From JBFHFS01 sp041583495 (GTDB lineage: Bacteria; Bacteroidota; Bacteroidia; Bacteroidales; Marinilabiliaceae): DNA of 64,000 nucleotides. The translations under genes were made by a program, and so were the position numbers. The DNA lies in NCBI GenBank assembly GCA_041583495.1, contig JBFHFS010000004.1, forward strand, positions 95,063-159,062, given 5' to 3'. The notes beneath the pieces were generated by a model. It saw only the letters and a program-made list of their open reading frames with translations, had not been told where the DNA came from and made no database searches. Shown in pieces: positions 1 to 8,098 of the stretch (positions are counted from its first letter, which is position 1; every line of letters begins with the position of its first letter).

Positions 1-194
1 CTCCCGGACCAATGAAATATTGGTTTCCTGGTTTTGTAAAAATATCTCTGTGCCGTTATCACAGGTGCTCTTGAGTTGCTCCATTTCTGGATGGATATTG
101 GGTTTGTCAGCTTTATGACTTTTAAATTAAAGAATTGTTCGGTCAAATACGCCTTCTCCTGGTAAAAATTGTATGGGCGGTTGATGATCAAAGT
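1..194 (-). pseudogene. possible broken ORF running off the left edge
   Basis: On the minus strand, one frame is open from about 194 to 130 and reads like coding sequence (it contains INRPYNFYQEKAYLTEQF). The neighbouring frame continues in a similar hydrophilic style to the window edge (it contains HPEMEQLKSTCDNGTEIF). Joining the two needs a frameshift near 130. No ATG opens the first part and I do not recognise the product. This could be a decayed gene, the end of a gene lying outside the window, or chance. The remaining bases up to 317 hold only the promoter of the next gene. Confidence 0.2.
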
Positions 195-273
195 TTAAAA
201 AGGGAAAAAAGGAGACTTAAATTATCGCTAAAAAGTTCTGTAAGCCTTATCCATAAGCGGAGAAGAATTTTAT

Positions 274-281
274 TACTTTTG
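274..281 (+). promoter_or_regulatory. -7 box upstream of the DUF1460 gene
   Basis: TACTTTTG matches the Bacteroidota sigma-70 -7 consensus TAnnTTTG and lies 36 bases before the ATG at 318. I see no clear -33 TTTG partner. Confidence 0.4.
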
Positions 282-317
282 AGCGTTGGTTTGGAAGGGT
301 GAATATTCAGATAAACA

Positions 318-1238
318 ATGAGAGTTATGATTTTCAAGGTGTTTTTAGTCGGTTTTTTAGGCTTGATGACCTCCTGCTGGGGAGGGAATGGAACCAGGGG
401 CGACAAGGCTCCAAAGCCTGAAACCTTAGTCCGGAAGCATCAGTCGGTTGTTACCTTGTCGGAGAGGGATTCTTCTCTGTTTCATCAACTTATGGACAAG
501 GCACAGGCCGATGATTGGTCGTCCAAACCATTTCCGGAAATGATGGTGGCCGTGGCCCGGGAGTTTACAGGAACCCCTTATGTGGCCTCTACCCTCGAAA
601 CGGATGGCCCCGAACGATTGGTGGTTAATCTTGGGGAACTGGATTGCACTACCTATGCCGAAAATGTGTTGGCGCTCTCTTTGTGTATCCATCGGGGAGC
701 CTTTAACAGTGAGGCATTCACCGATCAGCTTCGGCAAATCCGTTACCGGGGCGGAGTCCTGGATCAATATCCTTCGCGACTTCATTATTTCTCCGATTGG
801 CTGGTTGATAATCAGAAAAAAGGGTTGATGGAAATTGTGAGTAACCCATTGGGCGATGCGGTTTTTGACAAGGAAGTGAATTTTATGTCCACCCATTCCG
901 ATAAATATGCGGCCTTGGCAAACCATCCCGAATGGGTTGGGGTAATGGCCAATATCGAGAAAAGAATCTCCTCATACGACCTGAGATATATCTCCGGCGA
1001 TAACATTGATGCGGTTGCTCCTCATATTAAGGATGGTGACCTGATTGGTTTTTGCAGTACCGTTTCGGGATTGGATGTGTCGCATGTGGCCATTGCTCTT
1101 CATCTTGACGATGGACTTCATTTTATTCATGCCTCTTCAAACTCGATGCAGGTGGAGGTCTCCTCTGTGTTGCTAAGCGAGTATGTGCTCAATAGCCGGG
1201 GGGTATACGGCATATTGCTTGGACGGGCAGGAAAATGA
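318..1238 (+). CDS. DUF1460 family lipoprotein, probable cell-wall amidase/peptidase
   Basis: The 306-residue protein starts with a hydrophobic segment ending in a lipobox (GLMTSC, Cys at about 20), so it is probably a lipoprotein. The block GELDCTTYAENVLAL with Cys near 110 is typical of DUF1460, a papain-like NlpC/P60-related fold described as N-acetylmuramoyl-L-alanine amidase-like. A later SHVAIAL block supplies a likely catalytic His. By family, it should cut peptidoglycan fragments in the periplasm. The gene stands alone on the plus strand. The exact bond cleaved is not known from sequence. Confidence 0.8.
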   Translation: MRVMIFKVFLVGFLGLMTSCWGGNGTRGDKAPKPETLVRKHQSVVTLSERDSSLFHQLMDKAQADDWSSKPFPEMMVAVAREFTGTPYVASTLETDGPERLVVNLGELDCTTYAENVLALSLCIHRGAFNSEAFTDQLRQIRYRGGVLDQYPSRLHYFSDWLVDNQKKGLMEIVSNPLGDAVFDKEVNFMSTHSDKYAALANHPEWVGVMANIEKRISSYDLRYISGDNIDAVAPHIKDGDLIGFCSTVSGLDVSHVAIALHLDDGLHFIHASSNSMQVEVSSVLLSEYVLNSRGVYGILLGRAGK

Positions 1239-1654
1239 GAGCCACATGCCGGGCAGAAAGGAGTAATTAGTGTCTGTCCATAAAGTCGGCATTTTCAAGA
1301 GCCTGAGTTAGGTCTTCTTGAAAATAGTTGGACCAAAACCTGTCTCTTAAGATCTATCAATTTACTTCAGGCTTCCAGCTTCGGGCTTCTAAAAAGACAA
1401 ATAGTATTTACATCCTATAGCCGCATTTAACCTGGTTATTATAAACTTCAGCGTTGAGATATCCTAAGTGTTTTCTGCCTGGTTATTTATCGATAGAGAA
1501 TCCTTACTGACTTCCTATAACGGGTTGTGTCCTTGGTTGGGGAATATAAATGCCAGAATTCGTTGAACGTATTTTAATTGAAACTCTCTAAAATATTGAA
1601 TTTTGCTACGAACGGCATGGTTACAACCTGGCCTGCACGCTGTTCTCACCCATA
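1239..1654. other. 416-bp noncoding gap
   Basis: No coding frame is supported. A pyrimidine-rich piece at about 1365-1392 (ACTTCAGGCTTCCAGCTTC) resembles other C/T tracts of the window. An imperfect 20-bp palindrome with the core GGTTACAACC (1619-1628) lies just past the end of the helicase gene. The start of the gap (GTGTCTGTCCATAAAGTC) recalls insertion-sequence ends, but no transposase or paired end is present. Confidence 0.5.
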
Positions 1655-3007
1655 TTACCTCTTTTTCTTCTTTTTCATATTTTGAACTTTGTCGCCACGC
1701 TTGAGTGGTTTTTTGTACCTCTCCTTTAAAATTTTTTGGTAACTTTTTCTTTCAGCTTTTTCTTTGCTGTTCTTGGCCGATTTTTCATGAAAAGCAGCTC
1801 CGGCTTTAATCGGTGGGTTTTTATCGTTCAGCTCATCTTTGGGTAGAGGGTTTTTCTCCTGTGGGGTGAGTTGGGTCGATATTTCCACTTCTTCGGGCAA
1901 TTCATTAACCGGAATAGTGTAATTCATCAAGCTTTCAATGGCCTCCTTGAGGGGTTTTTCCTTCTCACTGTAAAAAAGAATGGCCCTTCCTTGCTGTTCG
2001 GCCCGGCCGGTACGCCCAATACGGTGAATATAGTTCTCCGGGTAGAAAGAAGTGTCAAAACTAATTACCGTAGTAATTTTTTCTATGTCAATTCCACGGG
2101 AAATCACATCGGTGGCAATCAGAATCCTGCTCGTGCCGTTGTTGAACTTTTCGATGGATTTGGAACGATAATTTGAATCTTTATTGGAATGAATGACAGA
2201 AACTTCAGAGTCAAAATCCAATGTCTCAAGCAGCCTGTCGGCATTAGCCTTGGTAGCTACAAAGATTAAAACCTTACTGTATTCTTTTTTGTCTTTTAAT
2301 AAATGGTTCAATAAGTTAGCCTTGGTGTAAAAATTAGGAACGGCATAAGATTCCTGACTTATATTCTCCAGGGGGGTACCGCTGATCGAGATGGTTTTTT
2401 TAACCGGATTAACCAGAAATCCATCGATTAATTCATCTACCTCGGTAGTCATGGTGGCCGAAAAGAGAAGGTTTTGCCGTTTCGAGGGCAGGTATTCAAA
2501 GAGATTTTTTAACTGCGTTTTATAGCCAAAATCAAGCATAATGTCCACTTCATCAATCACCAGTTTTTTGATCGATTTTAGTCGTAATACATTGGTAAGC
2601 GCAAGGTCATACAACCGCCTGGGGGTTCCGACAATGATATCCAACCCCTGGCTAATGGCCTTTTTTTGCGTGTTGATATTGGTGCCACCATAAACCCCTA
2701 AAACCCGAATGCTTAGGTAAGGACTTAACTTTTCGATTTGTTCTACTATCTGAATGACGAGCTCTCGGGTGGGCGCCAAAACGGCCACCCTGGGGTTGGG
2801 TTGGTCCGAATACTTCAAATCCTGAAGGATAGGAAGCAAATAAGCGATGGTTTTCCCGGTGCCGGTTTGTGCAATCCCCACAAAATCAAAGCCACCAAGA
2901 ATAGTAGAATAAGACTCTTGCTGAATGGGCGTTGGCTTTTCAAACCCTAATTCAGCAAGTGCATTATATAATTGCTTTTTAATCTTGAAGTTTTCGAATG
3001 TATTCAT
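1655..3007 (-). CDS. DEAD-box family ATP-dependent RNA helicase
   Basis: The 450-residue protein carries the helicase motifs in order: Q motif (FEKPTPIQQ), motif I AQTGTGKT, Ia PTREL, motif II DEVD, motif III SAT, motif V ATDVISRGIDIE and motif VI HRIGRTGRA. The C-terminal tail is lysine- and arginine-rich (ends KKKKKR), as in bacterial helicases that act on structured rRNA or mRNA. Motif II reads DEVD instead of DEAD; the acidic residues needed for Mg-ATP are kept. The gene is monocistronic. The exact paralogue (RhlE-like, CsdA-like) cannot be decided. Confidence 0.92.
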   Translation of the reverse strand: MNTFENFKIKKQLYNALAELGFEKPTPIQQESYSTILGGFDFVGIAQTGTGKTIAYLLPILQDLKYSDQPNPRVAVLAPTRELVIQIVEQIEKLSPYLSIRVLGVYGGTNINTQKKAISQGLDIIVGTPRRLYDLALTNVLRLKSIKKLVIDEVDIMLDFGYKTQLKNLFEYLPSKRQNLLFSATMTTEVDELIDGFLVNPVKKTISISGTPLENISQESYAVPNFYTKANLLNHLLKDKKEYSKVLIFVATKANADRLLETLDFDSEVSVIHSNKDSNYRSKSIEKFNNGTSRILIATDVISRGIDIEKITTVISFDTSFYPENYIHRIGRTGRAEQQGRAILFYSEKEKPLKEAIESLMNYTIPVNELPEEVEISTQLTPQEKNPLPKDELNDKNPPIKAGAAFHEKSAKNSKEKAERKSYQKILKERYKKPLKRGDKVQNMKKKKKR

Positions 3008-3192
3008 TTTGCAAAGTAATCGAGAAAAAACTTCTAATCAGGCTATTTTGACTAATTATTTTTTGAAATCCTATCCGTGCGTCCCAATTTTCCTTTGGGA
3101 TCACCGAATAGATGGCCTTCGGAAATTTCATCTGGTTTTAAAAAAGGAACAACTGCTTCCTCTATTTCCGGGCTCGGCTCAGCCAAAAAAAA

Positions 3193-3223
3193 TTGGATCT
3201 TTTGAAAACCTTTCGTAAGTTTG
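3193..3223 (+). promoter_or_regulatory. promoter of the tetR-efflux operon
   Basis: TTG at 3193-3195 and TAAGTTTG at 3216-3223 are separated by 20 bases, fitting the Bacteroidota -33/-7 promoter. Transcription should start near 3230, inside the inverted repeat described next. Confidence 0.5.
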
Positions 3224-3246
3224 ACCATTTGGTTAAACCATAAGGT
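3224..3246 (+). promoter_or_regulatory. candidate TetR operator
   Basis: A 23-bp imperfect inverted repeat (ACC.T.TGGTT A AACCA.A.GGT, two mismatches per half) directly follows the -7 box and would cover the transcription start. It lies 7 bases before the tetR ATG. Size, symmetry and place fit an autoregulatory operator for the adjacent TetR-family protein. Confidence 0.5.
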
Positions 3247-3252
3247 TAAAAC

Positions 3253-3888
3253 ATGAAAAAATCCAAAACAACACCGGGGGCTGAACCCGTCTCCGAGGAG
3301 GTAATTCTCAATGCCGCCCGACGTGTGTTTACCAGGAAAGGATACAATGGGGCCCGAATGCAGGAAATTGCCGACGAGGCCAAAATGAATAAAGCGCTGT
3401 TGCACTATTATTTCAGGAGTAAGGATAAACTGTTTGACAGGGTTTTTTTGGAAGCATTTAAAGAGTTCTGGCCTTCCATTGAAGCCGTTGCCGGACAAGA
3501 GGAGGTCTCGGTTAATCAGCTCATACGAGCTATTGTGGACGGCTATATGGATATCCTCGAGAAAATGCCTTTTCTTCCCAATTTTGTTATTAACGAACTT
3601 AACCGGGCCCCCGAAAGAGTGGAAGGCCTGATTCTGGCTTCCGGAATAAAACCTGAAACAGTATCCGGAATCTTAAACAGAAGCATTCAAAAAGGCGAGA
3701 TGAGGCCAATGGATCCTCGTGAATTGCTTATTAATATCATAGGGCTGTGTGTCTTTCCAGTGCTGGCAAGGCCCCTGACCGAGCGTTTGTTGTGGCCCCC
3801 GGGTGAATCGTATGACGGGTTTTTAAAAAAAAGACGCAATACAGTTTATGATTTTGTATGTAATAGTGTTTTGAAGGAAAAGCAATAA
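3253..3888 (+). CDS. TetR/AcrR family transcriptional repressor of the efflux operon
   Basis: The 211-residue protein has an N-terminal TetR helix-turn-helix at about residues 15-60 (AARRVFTRKGYNGARMQEIA, then LLHYYFRSKDKLFDRVF). The C-terminal two thirds is a helical ligand-binding domain with no recognisable ligand. It is the first gene of a plus-strand run of TolC, HlyD, ATPases and permeases, the position held by CecR (YbiH) before ybhGFSR in E. coli. Inference: it represses the operon and is released by an exported compound. A candidate operator overlaps the promoter. Confidence 0.88.
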   Translation: MKKSKTTPGAEPVSEEVILNAARRVFTRKGYNGARMQEIADEAKMNKALLHYYFRSKDKLFDRVFLEAFKEFWPSIEAVAGQEEVSVNQLIRAIVDGYMDILEKMPFLPNFVINELNRAPERVEGLILASGIKPETVSGILNRSIQKGEMRPMDPRELLINIIGLCVFPVLARPLTERLLWPPGESYDGFLKKRRNTVYDFVCNSVLKEKQ

Positions 3889-3944
3889 AGTGGAAATGGG
3901 AAAAGGAATAAATGTAATCGACTAATTATTAATTTATTGGCATC

Positions 3945-3995
3945 TTTCTAACCTCTAACCTCTAATTTCTAACTTCTAACTTCTTATTCTTTTTA
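3945..3995 (+). repeat. CTAAC-type pyrimidine repeat
   Basis: Between tetR and tolC, hexa- to octamers such as CCTCTAAC and CTTCTAAC repeat about six times and end in TTCTTATTCTTTTTAG just before the tolC ATG. This is low-complexity DNA with a strong strand bias. It also occupies the place where a ribosome binding site would be; no Shine-Dalgarno sequence is seen. Confidence 0.7.
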
Positions 3996-3998
3996 GCA

Positions 3999-5255
3999 AT
4001 GAAGATATTTTTTGTTTTTATAATGTTTGCAGTTGGTTTTCCATTTTTGGGGGTGGCACAAGATCTGTCTCTCCAAAATTGCTGGGAGGTGGCGCGGGCC
4101 CACTACCCTCTGTTGGAGGGGAAAAAAGCCCTGGCGGAAGCAACGGATCTAAACATCCGGAATGTACGAACCGAGTGGCTTCCCCGTATAGACCTATCGG
4201 GGCAGGCTACCTGGCAAAATGATGTGCCACATGTGAGTGGCATCATCAGCGGTTTTACCATCCCCTCCGCCCCTAAAGATCAATATAAGGTATGGCTCGA
4301 TGTGAGTCAGACCATCTATGACGGAGGGCGTGTCGCGGCGCGACAGGATCTTGAGCAAAGTCGGGGGGACGTGGAATTGCAAAACGTAGAAGTGCAACTT
4401 CAGGAGGTGGAGCGGCGGGTTACGGAACTCTTCTTTACCGTGTTGATGTTTAACGAACAGGAGGGGCAGCTTCAATTTATGGAAAAGGATTTGGAGTCCA
4501 GAATCCGGGAGGCTACCTCCGGGGTGGAGAATGGGGTGGTCCCCATTTCTGCTCTTAAATCGTTAAGTGTTGAGCGATTGAGGCTAGCCCAACGCTTGAT
4601 CGTGTTGCAGGAAGGTCGAAAGGCCATGCTCGATAATCTGGGGCTTTATCTTGGCCGACAGAAGGTGGAACCCACTGAATTAATTGCCCCCGGGGCCGAT
4701 CTGTTTATTGAGGCGCAGCCGCGTGCCGAATATATCCTTTTCGACCTCCGGAAATTGCAACTCGAAAGAGGGGTCACCCTCACCAAGCGCAATCGGATGC
4801 CTGCCCTGTCGGCCTTTGCCCAGGGAGGGTATGGCAACCCCACTTACAACATGTTAAACGATGCTTTCGATGTATTATATATGGTTGGGCTTCGCCTGAA
4901 GTGGACACCCTGGGATTGGCAGCAGTCCAAACGCAACCGGGCTGTCTTTGCCAGGCAAAACGAGTGGGTCGATTTTCAACGGCAGACTTTTGAAGTGAAT
5001 CAGGCCAGAGCCGTAAGGCAAATGGAAGGTGAGGCCGACCAATATCAGAAATTGATGCAAAAGGATGATGAAATCCTCCTGCTTCAGTCCGAGATTACCA
5101 ACGACAGCAGGCAACGGCTAAAAAACGGAACCATTACTGCCGCTGATTATCTGGCCGAATTAAATGCCGAAGCCAGGGCTCGCCTCGACAAGGCCATTCA
5201 TCATCTTCAGTATCTGAAAAGTGAAGCCTTAAAATATCATACCGCAGGGGAATAA
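3999..5255 (+). CDS. TolC-family outer-membrane efflux protein
   Basis: The 418-residue protein has a signal peptide (MKIFFVFIMFAVGFPFLGVA, cut near AQ-D) followed by two long helical repeats typical of the outer membrane efflux protein fold, with heptad-like stretches such as VELQLQEVERRVTELFF-type helices near residue 130 and again near 330-400. It should form the trimeric outer-membrane duct of the export system encoded by the next five genes. It is shorter than E. coli TolC, as is usual for Bacteroidota members. Confidence 0.88.
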   Translation: MKIFFVFIMFAVGFPFLGVAQDLSLQNCWEVARAHYPLLEGKKALAEATDLNIRNVRTEWLPRIDLSGQATWQNDVPHVSGIISGFTIPSAPKDQYKVWLDVSQTIYDGGRVAARQDLEQSRGDVELQNVEVQLQEVERRVTELFFTVLMFNEQEGQLQFMEKDLESRIREATSGVENGVVPISALKSLSVERLRLAQRLIVLQEGRKAMLDNLGLYLGRQKVEPTELIAPGADLFIEAQPRAEYILFDLRKLQLERGVTLTKRNRMPALSAFAQGGYGNPTYNMLNDAFDVLYMVGLRLKWTPWDWQQSKRNRAVFARQNEWVDFQRQTFEVNQARAVRQMEGEADQYQKLMQKDDEILLLQSEITNDSRQRLKNGTITAADYLAELNAEARARLDKAIHHLQYLKSEALKYHTAGE

Positions 5256-5313
5256 GCAGGTTGTTGGAGGGATTATCCTATTTAAAAATCTTATAACAGA
5301 TCAACAGACAAAG

Positions 5314-6300
5314 ATGAAAACAAAGCGCATTCGCAGTTTTTGTGCAATAAATACCAACATTATGAGACCAAATGATAAACAGCTTCATTCATCTATCCCT
5401 CGCTCTTGGGGAATAGGTGTAATTCTAATCCTGCTGATTGCGGCGGGGTGTACGAACCATGATGATGAGTCGGATGCCTTTGGCAATTTTGAATCCGACG
5501 AGGTCATTGTGAGTGCCGAAGAGAATGGTCGGTTGCTTCAGTTCGATATGAATGAAGGGGACCGGCTGGAGAAAGGACAGGAGTGCGGATTGATTGATAC
5601 CACCATGCTGGTGCTTAACCTTAAACAGATGGAAGCTTCCAGGGCCTCTGTAAATGCACGAATTCTGCAGCTTTATAAAACACTGGATGTTCAAAAAGCC
5701 CGGATCGATTTGATGCAAACGGAAGCCGACCGAACAACGCGGATGCACCAGGAGGGTGCTTCCACGGCGCAGCAATTCGATAAAGTGACCGGGGAATTGA
5801 AGGTGGCTATGGCCGAGCGTGAACAGGTCCGTTCACAACGTGCGGCCCTACTGGCAGAGGAGCAGCTGGTGATGGCCCGGATGGAGGCGGCCTATGAACA
5901 ACTGAATCGTTGCCATATTAAGGCGCCTGTTTCGGGGATTATCCTGCAGAAATATGTGGATGCCGGTGAGCTGGCGGTTACCGGAAAACCGCTCTTTAAG
6001 ATGGCCCAAATCAGTGAGCTCACGCTTAGGGCTTATGTTGCCGGCAGTCAGTTGCATCAGGTGGCCATCGGGCAAAAGGTAACCGTTAGATACGATAAAG
6101 ACCAGGACGATTACAGCGAAAAGGAAGGCGTGGTCTCCTGGGTCTCTTCCTCCGCTGAGTTCACCCCTAAAATCATTCAAACCAAAGAAGAACGGGTCGA
6201 TTTGGTTTATGCCATCAAGGTGAGGGTGCCCAATCCGGAAGGAGAATTGAAAATTGGAATGCCCGGTGAGGTGCGTTTTAAAATGAGTAACGATGATTGA
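5314..6300 (+). CDS. HlyD-family periplasmic adaptor (membrane fusion lipoprotein)
   Basis: The 328-residue protein has a hydrophobic stretch ending in the lipobox LLIAAGC, then a barrel-sandwich (lipoyl-like) half, a coiled-coil hairpin at about residues 105-195, the second lipoyl half (IKAPVSGIILQKYVDAGELA) and a beta-barrel domain. It should bridge the inner-membrane ABC pump to TolC, as YbhG does in E. coli. An alternative start at 5362 would shorten the long basic N-terminus before the lipobox by 16 residues and is equally possible. The stop overlaps the next ATG by 8 bases. Confidence 0.88.
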   Translation: MKTKRIRSFCAINTNIMRPNDKQLHSSIPRSWGIGVILILLIAAGCTNHDDESDAFGNFESDEVIVSAEENGRLLQFDMNEGDRLEKGQECGLIDTTMLVLNLKQMEASRASVNARILQLYKTLDVQKARIDLMQTEADRTTRMHQEGASTAQQFDKVTGELKVAMAEREQVRSQRAALLAEEQLVMARMEAAYEQLNRCHIKAPVSGIILQKYVDAGELAVTGKPLFKMAQISELTLRAYVAGSQLHQVAIGQKVTVRYDKDQDDYSEKEGVVSWVSSSAEFTPKIIQTKEERVDLVYAIKVRVPNPEGELKIGMPGEVRFKMSNDD

Positions 6301-7219
6301 GATTAAGGAGCTGAAAAAGAGCTTTGGCACGGTGCAGGCTGTGCGGGGTGTTAACCTGGAGGTGAACGAGGGCGAACTTTTTGGGATCATCGGTCCCGAT
6401 GGGGCCGGAAAGAGCACGCTTTTCCGCATTCTTATCTCGTTGCTGCTGCCCGATAGTGGGAGCGTCCGCTTGTGGGGCCTTGATCCGGTGGCCGACTACC
6501 GAAGCATCCGCCAGATGGTGGGGTATATGCCCGGCAAATTTTCCCTCTATCAGGACCTCTCGGTCGAGGAAAACCTTCGTTTCTTTGCCACAGTTTTTGG
6601 AACCACCATCCAGGAAAACTATCATCTGATAAAGGATATCTATCAACAAATTGAACCCTTTAAAACCAGAGCTGCAGGAAAGCTGTCGGGGGGAATGAAG
6701 CAAAAACTGGCGCTGTCGTGTGCCCTTATTCATAAACCAAAATTATTGGTGCTCGATGAGCCCACCACGGGGGTGGATGCCGCTTCGAGAAGTGAATTCT
6801 GGGATATGCTGAAAAAATTGCGCGACCATGGCATCACCATCCTGGTGTCCACGCCCTATATGGATGAGGCTTCCTTGTGCGATCGCGTGGCCCTGATGCA
6901 GAATGGGATGTTGCTCGATACGGCCTCGCCCAAAGAAATTGTCGCTCGTTATACGGATAAACTCTTCGGGGTGAGGGGCAAACCTATGTTTCAACTCATT
7001 ACGCGTTGCCGGCAGTTCAAGGGTATTCAATCGGTTTATCCCTTTGGAGAGGAGATACATGTCACCTTCGTCGATGGGGGAGACCATCGGCACGAGCTTG
7101 AAGAATATCTCTGCAGCCACCATCTTGAACAGGTTCAAATCAGGCCGGTCGCCCCCAATATCGAAGATCGGTTTATCGATTTGATGAGACAGGATGGATT
7201 GGTGGCCCAAAGTTCCTGA
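6293..7219 (+). CDS. ABC transporter ATP-binding protein (first half, YbhF-N-like)
   Basis: The 308-residue ATPase has Walker A GPDGAGKST, signature LSGGMKQKLALS and Walker B LLVLDEPTTGVD. The H-loop position reads VSTPYMDEA, so the usual histidine is replaced by proline. A C-terminal extension of about 90 residues follows the nucleotide-binding domain. It is translationally coupled to the adaptor gene and corresponds to the first of two fused ATPase domains in E. coli YbhF. It probably pairs with the next ATPase as an unequal heterodimer energising the two permeases. Confidence 0.9.
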   Translation: MIEIKELKKSFGTVQAVRGVNLEVNEGELFGIIGPDGAGKSTLFRILISLLLPDSGSVRLWGLDPVADYRSIRQMVGYMPGKFSLYQDLSVEENLRFFATVFGTTIQENYHLIKDIYQQIEPFKTRAAGKLSGGMKQKLALSCALIHKPKLLVLDEPTTGVDAASRSEFWDMLKKLRDHGITILVSTPYMDEASLCDRVALMQNGMLLDTASPKEIVARYTDKLFGVRGKPMFQLITRCRQFKGIQSVYPFGEEIHVTFVDGGDHRHELEEYLCSHHLEQVQIRPVAPNIEDRFIDLMRQDGLVAQSS

Positions 7220-7281
7220 TGGGGATGGGGAGATGAAGAAATAACATCCCGAAAACTACATGATCAGTAATAATTAGTCAG

Positions 7282-8025
7282 ATGCAGATCAATAGAACTG
7301 AAGAGGAAGATAAAGCCATTGTTGTGAAAGACCTGGTGAAAAAGTTTGGTGATTTCACCGCCAACGATCATCTCAACTTTCATGTGGAAAAGGGCGAGAT
7401 TTTCGGCTTCCTGGGTGCCAATGGTGCGGGAAAAACCACCGCGATGAAGATCCTCATCGGGTTATCGGCTCCTACCTCCGGAAGCGCCTGGGTGGCAGGC
7501 TTTGATGTAAGATCCCAACCCGAGAAGGTGAAAAAAAATATTGGTTACATGAGTCAAAAATTCTCGCTGTACGAAGACCTTACCGTGTATGAAAACATCC
7601 GTTTGTTTGGGGCCATCTATGGACTTTCAGCCCCTGAAATTCGTCAGCGTGCCAGGGAGATGTTGAAACGGTTGGAGTTGTTTCATGCCCGTGACCGCCT
7701 TATCTCAACCCTGTCGCTGGGATGGAAACAGAAATTGGCTTTTTCGGTGGCCATCTTTCACCGGCCGGGCATTGTGTTTCTCGATGAGCCTACCAGTGGG
7801 GTGGACCCTATCACCCGCCGTCAGTTCTGGGAGCTTATCTACAGTGCTGCCGGGGAGGGCATTACCGTGTTTGTGACCACCCATTACCTGGATGAGGCCG
7901 AGTATTGCGACCGGGTTACGGTAATGGTAGATGGTCGGATCGAGGCACTGGATACCCCGGCTATGCTTAAAAAAGAGTACCAGGCCGACACCATGAATGA
8001 GGTGTTTTTGAAATTGGTACGATGA
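7282..8025 (+). CDS. ABC transporter ATP-binding protein (second half, YbhF-C-like)
   Basis: The 247-residue ATPase has Walker A GANGAGKTT, Walker B IVFLDEPTSGVD and an intact H-loop (VTTHYLDEAEYCD). The signature motif is degenerate: LSLGWKQKLAFS instead of LSGGx. Its defects are complementary to those of the previous ATPase, so a heterodimer would have one consensus and one degenerate ATP site. It lies 62 bases after its partner and 73 before the first permease. Confidence 0.9.
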   Translation: MQINRTEEEDKAIVVKDLVKKFGDFTANDHLNFHVEKGEIFGFLGANGAGKTTAMKILIGLSAPTSGSAWVAGFDVRSQPEKVKKNIGYMSQKFSLYEDLTVYENIRLFGAIYGLSAPEIRQRAREMLKRLELFHARDRLISTLSLGWKQKLAFSVAIFHRPGIVFLDEPTSGVDPITRRQFWELIYSAAGEGITVFVTTHYLDEAEYCDRVTVMVDGRIEALDTPAMLKKEYQADTMNEVFLKLVR

Positions 8026-8098
8026 ATCAATCCTCAGGGAGAGCCACAATCATCCGATAATATTAATCAGGAGACCAAGAGGGAAACAAATCAATTAC

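Noticed and set aside
1248..1290. Insertion-sequence end (GTGTCTGTCCATAAAGTC)
   Set aside because: No transposase, paired inverted repeat or target duplication was found nearby.
5848..6429. 193-residue minus-strand frame
   Set aside because: Antisense to hlyD and the first ATPase gene, both strongly supported.
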